A program made the translations under genes and the position numbers. 64,000 nt of DNA, taken from positions 62,001-126,000 of the forward strand of contig NZ_MUHW01000004.1 of NCBI RefSeq assembly GCF_002007235.1, in the 5' to 3' direction. Of the stretch, positions 51,272-60,178 are shown in pieces. This DNA comes from Oribacterium sp. C9. Lineage in GTDB: Bacteria > Bacillota > Clostridia > Lachnospirales > Lachnospiraceae. Each line of letters opens with the position of its first letter. Position 1 is the stretch's first letter. Under the pieces are notes generated by a model. The model searched no databases. It had not been told where the DNA came from and saw only the letters and a list, made by a program, of their open reading frames with translations.

Positions 51272-53212
51272 ATGTTTATATCAATGCAAAAATACAAACC
51301 ATTTATAATAGCTGCAGTACTTATGCTGGCTTTACTATTTACACTTGATCTTATATCAAAACATTATGAAACAAGAAAAATGCAGATTCAAAAACCACTG
51401 GTTTCAGAGCTTACTAATGATGATGTATACCAGGGCAGGCAGGATATTCAGGTTGAAGAGATTAGTCCTTATATAGGAAGAGAACCGAGAAAAGCTGTTT
51501 TTGATCCTTTTTTATACATTGATTTGGTGTTTCAGCAATGGAGTGATGAAAGTATAAGCCGGGATCTTGCAATAGAACGATTAATGCCGTTTACTAATGA
51601 TTCTGATTTGGAAGTGGCTAAAAAAGCAAACATAATCAGGCGTAATATTATAGTTGAAGATAGAAGCTTACAGGAATTTGAATTTGCTGAGAAGTATCTT
51701 GAAAACAATAGCTACGTTGAAGCAATGATTATTCTCGCAAGAATAAGCCGGGATTTTTCATTGCATGAATTAGTGGACACTAAATATGAGACTGCTAAAA
51801 ATGGTTTTTTAAAAAGCATTGATGCGCCTGAAACAGTAGAAGATTATAAGAATACAATCAAACTACTAGAAACTACAAATAAGAAATTGCACGATGTCGA
51901 CATAGAGAAATATAAGAATACATTAAATAAAGAACTGACGGATTATTTACCTATATACAACGTGCTTACTAAAACGACTAATGCGTACGACCAGCACGAT
52001 TATAGATTAGCTTTTGAGACTTTGACAGCAGGATCATCTATGTATCCGAGTAACAAGGAAATTAAGAATGCCTTGTCATCGATGCAATATGTTTACATCA
52101 TGGATGTAACTTATAATATCATTGATCTTTTAGAAAACAAGGAGTATGCAACAGCAGAATCTAAACTTAATGATGCTATGGATATTTATAGCTGTAGTGA
52201 GTTTGATGATTTAATGCATGAAGTTAAAATGCATTCAGATTTTCTTTATGCTACAAAATATAATGCTGAGGAAGCATCAAAATATGTTCTTAAGAGTGGT
52301 AAGAAAATGGTTCTTGGTGATTTTGATGAGGAGAATCAACAGACCATTTTATCTCTCGGAGGCAATGTAGCTGCATCGATAGCTAATGTTGATTTACCAT
52401 TGGATATCAGAGATTTAGCCTATGATATGTCACATTGGGGAGAAGGTGATTATTTCGCTGCACGTTTAGTTTTAGATGCTGTTGGTATCTTGCCGGTTAT
52501 AGGCGCTATAAAATACCTGAAACATGCCGATGATATTCACGACGCTGCAAAATTTATTAATGATGTTGATATCGTATATGATGGTGTAAAGGCTATCAAA
52601 AAATCTTCTGATTTTCTGGATACTACTGATGATATAATAGATACCATAGATTTGATACATGATATCAATAAAAATGCAGAAATAGTTACTGATATTGCTA
52701 AGACTACTGACAAGATTGAAGATGCGTCTGATGCCGTGAAGGATATTTCTAATCTTCAAGATGTTAGTAATGATATTGCAAAGCAATATGATTTTATAAC
52801 AACAAAAAATTTCTCACTGTTAGATAAAACTCATCCAAAAACTAATGTTCGTTTTGTCATGGATAAGATAGATTTAGCAGATGATACACATATAGAAGGA
52901 GTGTTTCCTGTATTTGATTCATTCCAGGATGTCAATCTTCCAAAGGAATATTGGAAAAAATCATTCGATGACCAAAAGGATTTTTTAGCTGATTATATGC
53001 AGAAAATGGCTAAAGATCCTGACGGAAAAAATGAATTATTAAAGCATTTTAGTGATGATGAAGTTCAGGATTTTATGGATGGAGTTATTCCAGAAGGATA
53101 CATATGGCATCATAATCAGCAGGAAGGATTAATGCAGCTTGTAGATGCCACTGTACATAGTGGAACCGGACATACCGGCGGTATGTCAATATGGGGAGTG
53201 GGGTATAACTAA
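51272..53212 (+). CDS. membrane-anchored polymorphic toxin with WHH nuclease tip
   Basis: 646 residues. One N-terminal membrane helix (FIIAAVLMLALLFTLDLIS, ~9-28) leads to a long helical, TPR-like region (~40-330), a helix with GYIKYLKHADD-type repeats of Asp/Ile/Asn (~410-510), and a C-terminal nuclease of the WHH/HNH group. That nuclease has GYIWHHNQQEGLMQLVD with VHSGTGHTGG after it. The WHHxxQ and later His residues are the expected metal and base residues. The SUKH immunity gene overlaps its stop. No secretion signal other than the helix is seen. Confidence 0.8.
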   Translation: MFISMQKYKPFIIAAVLMLALLFTLDLISKHYETRKMQIQKPLVSELTNDDVYQGRQDIQVEEISPYIGREPRKAVFDPFLYIDLVFQQWSDESISRDLAIERLMPFTNDSDLEVAKKANIIRRNIIVEDRSLQEFEFAEKYLENNSYVEAMIILARISRDFSLHELVDTKYETAKNGFLKSIDAPETVEDYKNTIKLLETTNKKLHDVDIEKYKNTLNKELTDYLPIYNVLTKTTNAYDQHDYRLAFETLTAGSSMYPSNKEIKNALSSMQYVYIMDVTYNIIDLLENKEYATAESKLNDAMDIYSCSEFDDLMHEVKMHSDFLYATKYNAEEASKYVLKSGKKMVLGDFDEENQQTILSLGGNVAASIANVDLPLDIRDLAYDMSHWGEGDYFAARLVLDAVGILPVIGAIKYLKHADDIHDAAKFINDVDIVYDGVKAIKKSSDFLDTTDDIIDTIDLIHDINKNAEIVTDIAKTTDKIEDASDAVKDISNLQDVSNDIAKQYDFITTKNFSLLDKTHPKTNVRFVMDKIDLADDTHIEGVFPVFDSFQDVNLPKEYWKKSFDDQKDFLADYMQKMAKDPDGKNELLKHFSDDEVQDFMDGVIPEGYIWHHNQQEGLMQLVDATVHSGTGHTGGMSIWGVGYN

Positions 53213-53622
53213 TGAATTTAAACTGGATAAGTAAAAAAGAAAAAGTCACGGACGCTGAAATTGATACACTGGAAAAGGATTTAAATGTTTGTTTGCCTAA
53301 GGACTATAAAGAGTATATTAAAGATGTAAATGGTGCTGCGTTAAAAAAGGTATATTATAGTGATGGAAGACTAGGCAGAATTCCGTACTCTAGAAATATA
53401 AATCTTTTGAAATCAGCAAAATTTGGAATTTACAATATCTTTCATGATTTTGATAAGGGAACTGGCAGATATTTCCCCTTTGGAAGTGTTGGAAACGGCG
53501 ATTACTTCTGCTTTGATTTAAAAACAAATTCTGTTGTTTTATATGAACATGAAACTGAAGCTTTCCATTCAATATGCGAGACATTTTCTCAATTTATAGG
53601 CTCATTGAAGGAAGAGGCATAG
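53212..53622 (+). CDS. SMI1/KNR4 (SUKH) immunity protein
   Basis: 136 residues. The SUKH core is visible as EIDTLEKDLNVCLPKDYKEY, with VNGA after it, then FPFGSVGNGDYFCFDL and a VVLYEHETEAF strand. Such proteins neutralise nuclease toxins encoded directly upstream; the start ATG 53212 shares the last base of the toxin stop codon (TAATG). Confidence 0.85.
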   Translation: MNLNWISKKEKVTDAEIDTLEKDLNVCLPKDYKEYIKDVNGAALKKVYYSDGRLGRIPYSRNINLLKSAKFGIYNIFHDFDKGTGRYFPFGSVGNGDYFCFDLKTNSVVLYEHETEAFHSICETFSQFIGSLKEEA

Positions 53623-53745
53623 GACGATTATTATAAAAATAAAATCACAAGGTGTAGATTCGATTTTTATATTTGAGACCCTTTTCAGAATAAGTTTCAC
53701 TGCCTATAATTAAGACAATAAAGAATTGAGGGGAGGCCAATAATC

Positions 53746-54222
53746 ATGGCAGATGAAGTAAAGAAAGAAGTTAAGACACCTGAAACAGCAACGCTTGTAG
53801 AAACACCAGAGATGCCTGCAGAAAAGAAGTCCACAAGAGGTCGCAAGAAGGGAACCGCAACTAAAGCATCAACAGTCATGAAGTCTAGTTCAAAGGCTAC
53901 TGAAAAGAAGCCTGTAAAGAAAGCAACTACGAAGACTTCTGCAAAGAAATCCGATAAGAAGAATACATCTGAGAAGTCTGCAAAGTCAACACCTGCAAAG
54001 AAAACTGCTACAGTTCCTGATTTGAACTTCAAGTCAATCACTATCGAGTTCAATGATAAGAAATTCTCTGAGAAGGATCTTTACGACAGAGTAAAGTCAT
54101 ATATCAGCACACATCCGTACATTGTTGCTCATGATATTGAGCTTTTTATCAAACCAAATGAGTCATGTGCTTACTTCACGATTGACGGATTCAGTAATCC
54201 TGATTTCAAAATTGAATTATAA
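53746..54222 (+). CDS. DUF6465-like protein with histone-H1-like basic tail
   Basis: 158 residues. Residues ~20-85 are a Lys/Ala/Thr/Ser-rich tail (STRGRKKGTATKAST and several KKxxxKK units) like bacterial histone-H1-like proteins. A compact ~70-residue domain follows (ITIEFNDKKFSEKDLYDRV to the end), which I think is DUF6465. It probably binds DNA nonspecifically through the tail. GGGGAGG precedes ATG 53746. A terminator follows. Confidence 0.65.
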   Translation: MADEVKKEVKTPETATLVETPEMPAEKKSTRGRKKGTATKASTVMKSSSKATEKKPVKKATTKTSAKKSDKKNTSEKSAKSTPAKKTATVPDLNFKSITIEFNDKKFSEKDLYDRVKSYISTHPYIVAHDIELFIKPNESCAYFTIDGFSNPDFKIEL

Positions 54223-54258
54223 ATCGTTGATCTAACGAGCAGAAGAAATTTACATTTA

Positions 54259-54294
54259 CCGGAGGATGGCATAGGTCTGTCCTTCGGCTTTTAT
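54259..54294 (+). terminator. Rho-independent terminator
   Basis: CCGGAGGA pairs with TCCTTCGG (one G-U), 13-base loop, then CTTTT. Confidence 0.75.
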
Positions 54295-54314
54295 AATTGA
54301 TAGGGGAGCCTTAA

Positions 54315-55133
54315 ATGTTTCGATTGACTATCCTTAATGCCGATGATGCTGACAAGAATGAATTATACGTATATCTTAGCAGCGCCATATCGCAGACTAT
54401 CATAGATTGTCTTGACGAGTATCTTGATGATATCGGGAGGTACGATCTCTTTTTTCAATACTCTTTTGCCGGCGGATTCTTTTCCGGTTTAAGTCAGTAT
54501 GTGAAGCCGAAAGCATTGTGCCGGAGCATACATAAAGCAGATGAGCAGGCAGGTTATGAATTCACTTTCGCTAAAATAAGGCGCATGCGAGAGAAGATGC
54601 AGGACCGGAAGGAATTCTATACTTTTGATGTTTTTGAAGAGAGAATTCTCTATTGTATGTGTTTGATAATGGCAGACAGAGCCAGAACTGCGGAAGGCAG
54701 GAAGAAGCGTGAACCGCTCAAGGAAAAAGTTGAGGCTGCCAAAGTTGCACTTAAAGAAAAGTATGGTCTTAAGGTTAAGGAGGCCAATGATTATTCCCGG
54801 AAGATGTATTATGCTTCTGCGATGCTTTTGAAGGACAGTGAAGATGACAATCTGATCTTCTGGGATGATGATTACAACTTTTTCTGGAAAGATGGATTTG
54901 TTAAGGGCATTGGCTATCTTAAATCTATGGTAGGACAAAATGCCGGGTATGGTTATCAGTATACCTGCGAGATTTTTACGGATATCGGTGTGAAGCCGCC
55001 GCTCTTTCTGCTTGGCACAAAAGATGCGAACAGGATAGCAAATGAAGAGCAGAACCGGAGGTTCATTGAGAAAATGAATAATGATTTTTCTGGAGGTATC
55101 GGTGGAGCTGATTCTATTGGTAGTGCAAATTAA
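54315..55133 (+). CDS. unknown accessory protein
   Basis: 272 residues, soluble, rich in aromatic residues (LFFQYSFAGGFFSGLSQY near 47; FWDDDYNFFWKDGF near 193). A basic coiled region runs around 125-160. The C-terminus is a Gly-rich tail. No family or catalytic motif recognised. ATG 54315 follows GGGGAG. It converges on the ParB/recombinase operon with a shared bidirectional terminator. Confidence 0.6.
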   Translation: MFRLTILNADDADKNELYVYLSSAISQTIIDCLDEYLDDIGRYDLFFQYSFAGGFFSGLSQYVKPKALCRSIHKADEQAGYEFTFAKIRRMREKMQDRKEFYTFDVFEERILYCMCLIMADRARTAEGRKKREPLKEKVEAAKVALKEKYGLKVKEANDYSRKMYYASAMLLKDSEDDNLIFWDDDYNFFWKDGFVKGIGYLKSMVGQNAGYGYQYTCEIFTDIGVKPPLFLLGTKDANRIANEEQNRRFIEKMNNDFSGGIGGADSIGSAN

Positions 55134-55162
55134 AACCTGAATTAGTTCTGCTGATTTATTAG

Positions 55163-55201
55163 AGCAGAGGTTTGTCCTAAAACATAGTACAAACCTCTGC
55201 T
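55163..55201. terminator. bidirectional terminator between convergent genes
   Basis: AGCAGAGGTTTGT and ACAAACCTCTGCT form a perfect 13-bp stem with a 13-base loop, with AT-rich flanks on both sides. Confidence 0.85.
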
Positions 55202-55218
55202 ACTATTATTATGAATAA

Positions 55219-56160
55219 TTATGCTTCCTCAAATGAGACGTAATCTGACCTTTCACAGTCAGACAATGATTCTGTATCATGGGGATATTCATCATCTATA
55301 GAAGGTTCATTATCCTGTGATGATGACATATCATTCTGAGGAGGCTCATCATCTAAATAAAAGTTGGTCTCTTTTTCATAGAGCATTTTGATTTGAAGCT
55401 TGTTGGTATTGCCTTTCTTTTTACCGTTGTATTCTAGTACAAGAGCTTCAGCAAGTCCCAATGAACCAGGTCTTCGTTCCCTTGCTGTCCGTGCAAGCTG
55501 TTTTACGGAAATCATTCCTAGCTTTTCTTTGAACAATTCATCTTTAAGAAGGGGTCCGTAGGTAACGACAAGTTTTGCTACGGCCCTTAACATATTGGCA
55601 GAGAAAGAGTTCTTTTCACCTTCCCAGGTACCAATGCAAAGTTTAAGTACATGATCAAGAACATGATATCCGTACTTTGTGTATATATATTCAAGAGTTG
55701 ATACAGCGCATATCACTCCTGGTATAGGGGTGCTACCTATGGACATTCCATAAGACTCTACTAATTGGTTAATTATCAATTGAACATCGCTTTCTGCTTC
55801 GAGATTTGCCACGAAAACTTCATAGGGATTTAAAGGTTTAACATATTTCATTTGGTTTGCGAAGATGTCTGCTTCATGCTGATAGCTTAAATCATCATAG
55901 ATCATACACCATACAGGTGTATCTCTTGTTCCGGATACAAGAGCAATGATTTCAATTGTATGTTGACCATTAAAGACATAGTTTACACCATCTCGTCGGC
56001 TTACTTTCACTGGATTGATTTGATATAGATCAAAATTTTCAGCTGCTCTTGCTATATGGGCCCGTGAAAGATTTCTTTGATATTCTTGATTAGAAACAAG
56101 ATTTTTTATTGGAATTTGTTCAAAATGTACGTTTGGGACAAACTTGCTGTAATCTTCCAT
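55219..56160 (-). CDS. ParB-nuclease-domain protein (DUF6551-like)
   Basis: 313 residues. The N-terminal ParB-like domain (residues ~10-110) shows FEQIPIKNLVSNQEYQRNLS, VNYVFNGQHTIEIIALVSG and YEADIF-type spacing, as in DUF6551. The middle is helical, and the C-terminus is acidic and Ser-rich (repeats of DDEPP/DNEPS type). Last gene of the six-gene recombinase operon; it starts 1 base after the previous stop with GGAGGAATG upstream. It may read parS-like sites or modify DNA; the role is unknown. Confidence 0.75.
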   Translation of the reverse strand: MEDYSKFVPNVHFEQIPIKNLVSNQEYQRNLSRAHIARAAENFDLYQINPVKVSRRDGVNYVFNGQHTIEIIALVSGTRDTPVWCMIYDDLSYQHEADIFANQMKYVKPLNPYEVFVANLEAESDVQLIINQLVESYGMSIGSTPIPGVICAVSTLEYIYTKYGYHVLDHVLKLCIGTWEGEKNSFSANMLRAVAKLVVTYGPLLKDELFKEKLGMISVKQLARTARERRPGSLGLAEALVLEYNGKKKGNTNKLQIKMLYEKETNFYLDDEPPQNDMSSSQDNEPSIDDEYPHDTESLSDCERSDYVSFEEA

Positions 56161-56161
56161 G

Positions 56162-57124
56162 TCATTCCTCCGCTATTGTGTTTAGCATATCCTGCACAGT
56201 CCAGTTGAGATCAATTAGCGCTTCTTGAAGTTTTTTTCGTGCATTTGATGAAATGGCATTTAGATCAGATTCTTCCTTTACTCTTGTTATTGAACTTTTC
56301 CAAGACGGGATTGTTAACGTTAGGCCTGTGATTTCCGCATCAGGATCATATTTTGGCATATCTTTTACAGAAGTGATATGTGCTTTATCTGGCTTTTTCA
56401 CGGATGTCATATTCTTGATTTCTTTTCTGACAGTTTGGTATTGTGCAAAGGGTTGGGAATTACGTTCTAACCTCTGACTTAACTTTTTTATCTCTTCATT
56501 ATCCATTTTTGATAATTCAATAACAGCATTATGAGAAATCTTGTATTGTCCGGAAAGAATCTTAGGGAGAAGACCAGGCTCTTTTTTCCCAATCGCCTCC
56601 AGAGCTTTTGCATAGCTTGCGTATTTCTCTACGGTTCCGTGAGAGATATTATTTTCTCTTGCAATTTTTAATGCAGTCTTACGGTATCTTGTTGGGAAGT
56701 TTATTATGCCGTTATCATTAGGATCATCATGTAGTCTAGGTTCTATAGGTTTTTTATACTGATTGAATCCGAAGGGATTTTTCTTTGAATTTACTATTTT
56801 TTCAGACTCATACTGGATACCTATCAGATATTTCCTGGTTTCTTCTGTGAGATTTCTTCTTCCAAGCTGATTTGCACAGATCCAGGCGATGGCTTCTTCA
56901 CGACATAAGAAATTTAGTTCTTCTACTTCAAAGGGGATTCCATGGCGTGTACATATCTCATATCTGTTGTGGCCATCAATGATTACGCCGTTCCATATTG
57001 AAATAGGAGTCCTGCAGCCGTCCGAAAGAAGATTTGCTTCTAACTGGAGGTATTCCTGTCTAAATAATGGACGTATTAGGTTTTTGAATTCATCATCTAT
57101 TTTTAATTCGGCGCCCTGGTACAT
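56162..57124 (-). CDS. ParB/Srx-like DNA-binding protein
   Basis: 320 residues. The ParB-like fold has TPISIWNGVIIDGHNRYEIC (~37-56), then EEAIAWICANQLGRRNLTEE, and an HTH with ISHGTVEKYASYAKALEAI. The C-terminal ~60 residues are helical. It differs from parB at 5069 in length and motif spelling and resembles chromosomal-type ParB-related regulators on mobile elements. It starts 13 bases after the upstream gene with AAGGAG. In this operon it may control the recombinase or partition the excised circle (inference). Confidence 0.8.
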   Translation of the reverse strand: MYQGAELKIDDEFKNLIRPLFRQEYLQLEANLLSDGCRTPISIWNGVIIDGHNRYEICTRHGIPFEVEELNFLCREEAIAWICANQLGRRNLTEETRKYLIGIQYESEKIVNSKKNPFGFNQYKKPIEPRLHDDPNDNGIINFPTRYRKTALKIARENNISHGTVEKYASYAKALEAIGKKEPGLLPKILSGQYKISHNAVIELSKMDNEEIKKLSQRLERNSQPFAQYQTVRKEIKNMTSVKKPDKAHITSVKDMPKYDPDAEITGLTLTIPSWKSSITRVKEESDLNAISSNARKKLQEALIDLNWTVQDMLNTIAEE

Positions 57125-57137
57125 TTTGACTCCTTCT

Positions 57138-57509
57138 TTATTCTATTCTGGTCAGTCCTTTCAGTGAGAAAACAGCTAATTTTTCATCCGGAACTATTTC
57201 ACCATTCATACGATAATTAAAGCTTCTGTCAAGATTCGGTGAGATTTCAATAAGCTTTTCAATAAAGGATTTGCTGCATATCTCCACACAATTATCCGAG
57301 TGAAGTGTGCGTTTGGAAACTTTATGAGTCTGATCACCTTTGAAAGAGTGGGAGATTGACTTTATAGCTACCACAAGACAATCAGGATTGATCAGTAGCT
57401 GGATATAAGGTGGGTCTCCCAGATTATGGAGAGTCGATTTGAATATTCGTAAACGTCTTTTCTTTATGTCTATAGTGATTGAAACTGGCTGCTTAGTATG
57501 TTCTCTCAT
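57138..57509 (-). CDS. stand-alone copy of the recombinase C-terminal domain (short)
   Basis: 123 residues. It aligns with residues ~395-520 of the large serine recombinase and with the 260-residue neighbour: an N-terminal KKRRLRIFKSTLHNL strand-helix, IQLLINPDCLVVAIKS, CSKSFIEKLIEI and YRMNGEIVPDEKLAVFSL. It has no recombinase catalytic region. It probably binds the recombinase or its att DNA. No database family is known to me. Confidence 0.65.
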   Translation of the reverse strand: MREHTKQPVSITIDIKKRRLRIFKSTLHNLGDPPYIQLLINPDCLVVAIKSISHSFKGDQTHKVSKRTLHSDNCVEICSKSFIEKLIEISPNLDRSFNYRMNGEIVPDEKLAVFSLKGLTRIE

Positions 57510-57511
57510 AG

Positions 57512-58294
57512 CTATGCTCCGTTCATTATGAGGGTTTCATGGATGGCGTCTTTGGATTCAGATGTTGTTTCGTGATTCACGTTTGATTTTTGTTTCGGAA
57601 TGGTGGAATTGTCCTTGATGGAATAAACTGCATATCCATCGAAAATATCAATCTCCATATATTGCTGATGTTCGTTGTAAGAGAGTCCAAATTGATTCTG
57701 CCATTCCGCTGGGAATATGGGAGTTTTGGATGTCTTTGCCTTTGATCCTTCTGTGACTGTCCTCTGGAAGACTTCCGTAGCCGTGAGATCGAATGCAATA
57801 AGAGTTTCACCGTTCGCATGTATCATTTTTCCAAGCAGTTTATATCGATAATCAGGATTCCATTGCATCAGGCTGACGAGCTTGGCAAAGAAAATCTTAC
57901 AGGTTATCTGCCGAGGTTTTCTTTTACCTTTCGAAATACTGCACCAGATGAATGAATCCTTTGAGTCGGGAGGGCAGGGCTTAATAGCCATGACCTTTGT
58001 ATTCTGATTGATAAGAACCTGAACAGAATTGGTATCAGGAAATCTTTGAAGACATGCACTGTTAACATAAAATTTGCAGTTACATAAGGTGACAGCGGGT
58101 TCATGGATATGAGCAAAGAATTCTCTGCGTACCACCTGAAATCCATTGAAATCAAAATTATTTCCCAGATCTATGATCTCTTCCTCGGGGACAGAGGATG
58201 AAGATTGTTTTATTATGGAATCGTTTTTTATAGGGCCTGTCACATCCTTTAAGAGCTGATTCAATACATCAGTTTTGCTGATCACTTGATTCAT
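57512..58294 (-). CDS. stand-alone copy of the recombinase C-terminal domain (long)
   Basis: 260 residues. Residues ~45-175 carry the same domain as the recombinase C-terminus (GFQVVRREFF; VQVLINQNTKVMAIKP; CKIFFAKLVSLM; YRYKLLGKMIHANGETLIAF). It continues with PAEWQNQFGLSY, matching PECWVENFGKPFYL in the recombinase, so nearly the whole C-terminal half is shared. Its start lies inside the recombinase 3' end (26-base overlap), with GGAGG upstream. It likely arose by duplication of the recombinase tail. Confidence 0.7.
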   Translation of the reverse strand: MNQVISKTDVLNQLLKDVTGPIKNDSIIKQSSSSVPEEEIIDLGNNFDFNGFQVVRREFFAHIHEPAVTLCNCKFYVNSACLQRFPDTNSVQVLINQNTKVMAIKPCPPDSKDSFIWCSISKGKRKPRQITCKIFFAKLVSLMQWNPDYRYKLLGKMIHANGETLIAFDLTATEVFQRTVTEGSKAKTSKTPIFPAEWQNQFGLSYNEHQQYMEIDIFDGYAVYSIKDNSTIPKQKSNVNHETTSESKDAIHETLIMNGA

Positions 58295-60176
58295 TAGTTT
58301 CCTCCGACATGTTAACTGAGCTGAGTTCCTGCCTTATATAACTTCTAAGAGTTTCATACGGTGTTACATTGATCTTTTTACCTGTTTCATATAATTGCCC
58401 TTCCATTCTTAATTTCCACTCCGACTCACTTTGACGTTCGAGAGCATGTAAGGATTTATTATGCAGGTAGAAAGGTTTACCAAAATTCTCTACCCAGCAT
58501 TCAGGGATGGCACGGATGCGGTTCCCACATGGCGTAAATGGCTGGGAATGAATAGTCCCGTCCTCTTCACAGCTATTAGGATAATGAGAGGATTTTATGT
58601 ATGCTTCTGATTCATTAGCATCAAATATGTATGCCAGTTCATTTTCTTTTTCATAAAGAGAACCTATGATTCTGTATTTATACTCAGTGTTCCAGCCCAT
58701 GATCTTAAACAGGGTGTCACTGAATGCGGCAGTAGAGATGCTGCGTGGTACATACATGCCATCATCAAGCTTTGAAAATATAATCCGGTTTCTGTTTTCA
58801 TTGGTAGTAGGACGAACTGCAAATTTCTTTCTAAGTGGATGGATAAGAAGTTCGACCGTATTATTGGTTCCAAATTTCCTCACACATACAGAATTGAAGC
58901 GGATTTCTTTATCCGCGATATGTATATATGGTTGCGTCTTTGAATCAAAAAATTCGGACCTTGCTATTTCAAAACCTCTCAGATCTAGATCCCCGGCTTC
59001 TACCTCTATCTGTATAGTATCTTGATTTGCTGTATCAGATTCTTCGCTTTTTTTATAAACACTGTGTGAAGCCTGAAAATAATCATTTTCCTTAAAGCCG
59101 GACCATCTAGGATTTATGGATACAAATCCTTTAAGTATCCCTTTATCTATTACACGTAATTCCGGCAATATAGATTTATTCCCGTACTTTGAGCTGTCAA
59201 GAAGACGCTGAACTGCAATGAAATCATCCCGTGATATGATTGCCTCATGGTGATTAAAGTAGTGGCTCTGTGGGCGGTTGCCACGATTCTTAAGTGTTCT
59301 ATGGGTACGGAAATCTTCTGTATAAGTTTTCCTTGTAAGCACATCACCACAGTGTCTTTCGTTTCTTAGTATCTGTATGATACTGCTTGGAGTCCATTTG
59401 ATGTTCCCAAGGTAGGATTTACGCTCTAAAGCTATCAGGGCATTTGCAATCTGTTGTGTGGAATATCCGTAAAGATACATAAAAAAAGTAAGCTTTACAG
59501 TTGGTGCCTCTTCCGGATTGATAACAAGATTGCCGTCTATGTCATGGGTGTACCCAAGCAGTTTCGGTGTTAAAGGTATACCATTATCGAGCCTCATCCT
59601 CAGAGATGTCTCCATGCTACGGCTTCTTATATGAGATTCTTCCTCTGCCATCGTAGCCTGGAATGTAAGTGCCATCTGTGATTCATCGTTCAACGAAAAG
59701 ATACATTCGGATTCGAAAAATATACCTACAGGTGGAGTTAATCGTGCAAGATCCCGGGCAGTTCCAATAGTGATCATGACATTTCTGGCAAATCTGGAAA
59801 CACTTTTGGTTATGATGAGGTCAAGTTTACCGGCTTTACTGTCAGCTATCATTTCATTAAAAGCGTCTCTATGCTTTAGGGAGGTTCCGCTAATACCTTC
59901 GTCAGCATAGATTTTTTCTAAAGTCCAGCGGGGATGACGATTTACAAAATCTTCATAGTACTTTTTCTGAAGTTCATATGAAGTTGTCTGTCTTATATCA
60001 TCTGTGGATACTCGTACATATATACCAACACGCATGGGGGCGTCATTATCGTAATAATCGATTTGTTTCTTTGCAGGGATATATTCATAATGGTCAGGAT
60101 CTACTTTTATCTGTATACGTTTCCGGACTTTTGCTTTTTCAGCTTGCTTTTCTAAACGTTTGGATTCATCAATCAT
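58269..60176 (-). CDS. large serine recombinase (integrase) with extra C-terminal domain
   Basis: 635 residues. The resolvase domain has the nucleophile Ser57 in GIYVRVSTDD, and the catalytic arginines in LIITKSVSRFARN and EESHIRSRSMETS. The recombinase domain follows (PLTPKLLGYTHD; YLGNIKWTPSSIIQILRNERHCG). After ~residue 345 the usual zinc-ribbon/coiled-coil is replaced or extended by the domain also found in the two downstream proteins. It should integrate and excise the element. It follows the dead recombinase gene by 2 bases. Confidence 0.92.
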   Translation of the reverse strand: MIDESKRLEKQAEKAKVRKRIQIKVDPDHYEYIPAKKQIDYYDNDAPMRVGIYVRVSTDDIRQTTSYELQKKYYEDFVNRHPRWTLEKIYADEGISGTSLKHRDAFNEMIADSKAGKLDLIITKSVSRFARNVMITIGTARDLARLTPPVGIFFESECIFSLNDESQMALTFQATMAEEESHIRSRSMETSLRMRLDNGIPLTPKLLGYTHDIDGNLVINPEEAPTVKLTFFMYLYGYSTQQIANALIALERKSYLGNIKWTPSSIIQILRNERHCGDVLTRKTYTEDFRTHRTLKNRGNRPQSHYFNHHEAIISRDDFIAVQRLLDSSKYGNKSILPELRVIDKGILKGFVSINPRWSGFKENDYFQASHSVYKKSEESDTANQDTIQIEVEAGDLDLRGFEIARSEFFDSKTQPYIHIADKEIRFNSVCVRKFGTNNTVELLIHPLRKKFAVRPTTNENRNRIIFSKLDDGMYVPRSISTAAFSDTLFKIMGWNTEYKYRIIGSLYEKENELAYIFDANESEAYIKSSHYPNSCEEDGTIHSQPFTPCGNRIRAIPECWVENFGKPFYLHNKSLHALERQSESEWKLRMEGQLYETGKKINVTPYETLRSYIRQELSSVNMSEETNESSDQQN

Positions 60177-60178
60177 GT

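Noticed and set aside
53697-54053. Hydrophobic minus-strand frame opposite the lysine-rich DUF6465-like gene
   Set aside because: It is produced by Lys codons read backwards (Phe/Leu) in a repetitive tail; no ribosome binding site.
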